Part shown: positions 62,693 through 64,000 of the stretch, in pieces | Layout: every line of letters begins with the position of its first letter | Position numbering within the stretch: the first letter of the stretch is position 1 | Source of the DNA: Paeniglutamicibacter terrestris | GTDB taxonomy: Bacteria > Actinomycetota > Actinomycetes > Actinomycetales > Micrococcaceae | Length of the DNA: 64,000 nucleotides | Assembly: GCF_012271785.1 (NCBI RefSeq) | Contig: NZ_JAAWVT010000002.1 | Span: 310,001-374,000, forward strand | Reading direction: 5' to 3' | Notes under the pieces: model-generated | Databases searched by the model: none | What the model saw: the letters and a program-made list of their open reading frames with translations, nothing else | What the model was told of the DNA's origin: nothing | Made by a program: the position numbers and the translations under genes

Positions 62693-63611
62693 AACCACGA
62701 CCCACACCACCTCCAATCCCAGCGCAGAGATTGCGGTGCACGGCATCAACATCCAGCCGGTACCGGCTCGCGTGATCCAGAAGATTGTTCTGGCGGCACT
62801 GGAGGAAGATAACCCGCGCGGAGATCTCACCGGGAACACGCTGATTCCCGTACACACCACCGCCACCGCCGCGGTCATCGCCCGCGAACCGGGTATCTGC
62901 GCCGGGCTGGATACCTTCATCACCGCGATGAAACTCACCGATCCCGCCCTCGAACTGATTCCGGCGCTCGCCGACGGGGACAGTTTTGCGCCGGGGGATA
63001 CGCTGATCACCGTCAGCGGTCCGGCCCGCTCCCTGCTGGCCGGAGAACGCGTGGGATTGAACCTGCTCCAGCGCCTGTCCGGCATCGCCACCGCCACCGC
63101 CGCCTACGTTGCGGCCGCGCAGGGAACCGGCGCCCGGATCGTCGACACCCGCAAGACCACCCCGGGCTTACGGGTACTTGAACGCTACGCGGTGCGCTGC
63201 GGTGGCGGCTTTAATCATCGGGATAATCTCTCCGAGGCCGTGATGGCCAAGGACAATCACCTCGCGTTGCTGGGGACCGGATCGACGCTGACCAATGCGC
63301 TGCGCAAGGCCCGTGCCGCACTGGGGCACACCGTGCACTTTGAGGTGGAGATCGATTCCCTTGATCAGCTCGACGCGGTGCTTGCCGCCGGAGTGGACAC
63401 CATCATGCTAGATAACTTCACGCTCGCCGATTTGGCCATCGGGGTGCGTCGCATTGCCGGTGCCGCACTGGTGGAAGCCTCGGGGAACGTTAAGCTGGAG
63501 ACCGTGGCGTCAATTGCCGCCACCGGGGTCGACGTCATTTCCTCCGGCGCCCTGACCCACTCGGTGCGCGCCCTTGACCTCGGCCTGGATATCAGGATGG
63601 AAGCAAACTAA
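62685..63611 (+). CDS. nadC: Nicotinate-nucleotide pyrophosphorylase (carboxylating)
   Basis: A 308-residue quinolinate phosphoribosyltransferase giving nicotinate mononucleotide. The family core is DTRKTTPGLRVLERYAV, GGGFNHRDNLSEAVMAKDNH and a C-terminal SSGALTHSVRALDLGLDI. The TTG at 62685 is chosen because AAAGGATC lies upstream and it overlaps the nadB stop; the frame from 62577 runs inside nadB. The first 20 residues are Thr/Ser-rich and may not be conserved. Confidence 0.95.
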   Translation: MSETTTHTTSNPSAEIAVHGINIQPVPARVIQKIVLAALEEDNPRGDLTGNTLIPVHTTATAAVIAREPGICAGLDTFITAMKLTDPALELIPALADGDSFAPGDTLITVSGPARSLLAGERVGLNLLQRLSGIATATAAYVAAAQGTGARIVDTRKTTPGLRVLERYAVRCGGGFNHRDNLSEAVMAKDNHLALLGTGSTLTNALRKARAALGHTVHFEVEIDSLDQLDAVLAAGVDTIMLDNFTLADLAIGVRRIAGAALVEASGNVKLETVASIAATGVDVISSGALTHSVRALDLGLDIRMEAN

Positions 63612-63612
63612 C

Positions 63613-64000
63613 GTGATTTACCTCGATGCGGCGGCCACCACCCCCGTGCGCCAAGACGTGCTGGATACCATCATTCCACTGTTGACCCACGACTATGGCA
63701 ACCCCTCCAGCACCCATGAGATGGGCCAAACCGCGGCCCGCGCCCTCGACTACGCGCGCGAAACCGCCGCCGGCGTGCTGGGCGTACGCACCGGGGACAT
63801 CGTTTTTACCTCCGGCGGTACCGAGTCAAACAACCTGGCCATCAAGGGGCTGGCCCTTGGGGCCCCGCGCGGACGCCACCTGATTCGCTCGGCCATCGAG
63901 CATCCCTCGGTCGCCGAGGCCTGCGCCTATTTGGTGCGCCACCACGGTTTTGAGCTGGATATCGCCCCGGTGGATGCCCACGGCCGTGTTCAGCTGGCCG
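63613..64000 (+). CDS. Cysteine desulfurase (3' end cut by window)
   Basis: The first 129 codons of a PLP-dependent NifS/IscS-family enzyme, beginning with GTG one base after nadC. The opening IYLDAAATTPVRQDVLDTI, NPSSTHEMGQTA, FTSGGTESNNLAIKG and SAIEHPSV are family-typical; the PLP lysine and catalytic Cys lie beyond the window. At this position it is probably the NadS-like desulfurase that builds the iron-sulfur cluster of NadA. Confidence 0.93.
   Translation, partial: MIYLDAAATTPVRQDVLDTIIPLLTHDYGNPSSTHEMGQTAARALDYARETAAGVLGVRTGDIVFTSGGTESNNLAIKGLALGAPRGRHLIRSAIEHPSVAEACAYLVRHHGFELDIAPVDAHGRVQLA

Overview
The window looks like a chromosomal segment of a high-GC actinobacterium of the Micrococcaceae (Arthrobacter, Glutamicibacter or Paeniglutamicibacter type). 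Three things suggest this: the gene order atpHAGDC - DUF2550 - nucS - cnoX-like - pncB/clpS/DUF2017/murI/cAMP-PDE-like/rph/rdgB, which parallels the Rv1308-Rv1341 region of Mycobacterium tuberculosis as I recall it; a homoprotocatechuate dioxygenase very like Arthrobacter MndD; and many genes that appear to be transcribed without a leader, with a TAnnnT -10 box only 6-7 nt before the start codon. I see no rRNA, tRNA, IS element, prophage or CRISPR array.

Layout. 1-5.7 kb: the 3' part of the F1Fo ATP synthase operon plus a DUF2550 membrane protein, closed by a strong terminator. 5.8-16 kb: cold-shock protein, nagA, the mismatch endonuclease nucS, an AI-2E-type permease, a large membrane protein with an apparent internal signal peptide, a thioredoxin-like protein without CXXC, and an ABC exporter. 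16-24.7 kb: a core block with a SF2 helicase, the NAD salvage genes pncB-pncA, clpS-DUF2017, murI, a cyclic-nucleotide phosphodiesterase-like MBL protein, rph and rdgB. 24.8-41 kb: an HNH/DUF222 protein, DedA, a GntR-ABC exporter operon, an exonuclease-BRCT protein, a rhomboid-like/DUF2156 fusion, an ADP-ribosylglycohydrolase-like protein with altered metal-site motifs, sbcDC and an MFS transporter.

41-58.8 kb is accessory. It holds an IclR regulator with twin operators, two RibD-type reductases, an MHS transporter, two paralogous phosphoribosyltransferases around a META-domain lipoprotein, a compact homoprotocatechuate meta-cleavage operon (hpaD, hpaE, gntR and an FAH-RraA fusion), a tandem Cys/His-motif protein, and a two-gene cassette coding for a signal-less M64-type metallopeptidase with seven C-terminal propeller-like repeats. 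58.9-64 kb is the de novo NAD operon nrtR-nadA-nadB-nadC-nadS, with a 19-bp NrtR-like operator just after its -10 box.

The most unusual items are the M64/seven-repeat cassette (56.4-58.7 kb), the rhomboid-DUF2156 fusion (32.0-34.1 kb), the FAH-RraA fusion in a shortened hpa operon, and three possible leaderless micro-ORFs ahead of a membrane protein, a GntR operon and an MFS transporter.
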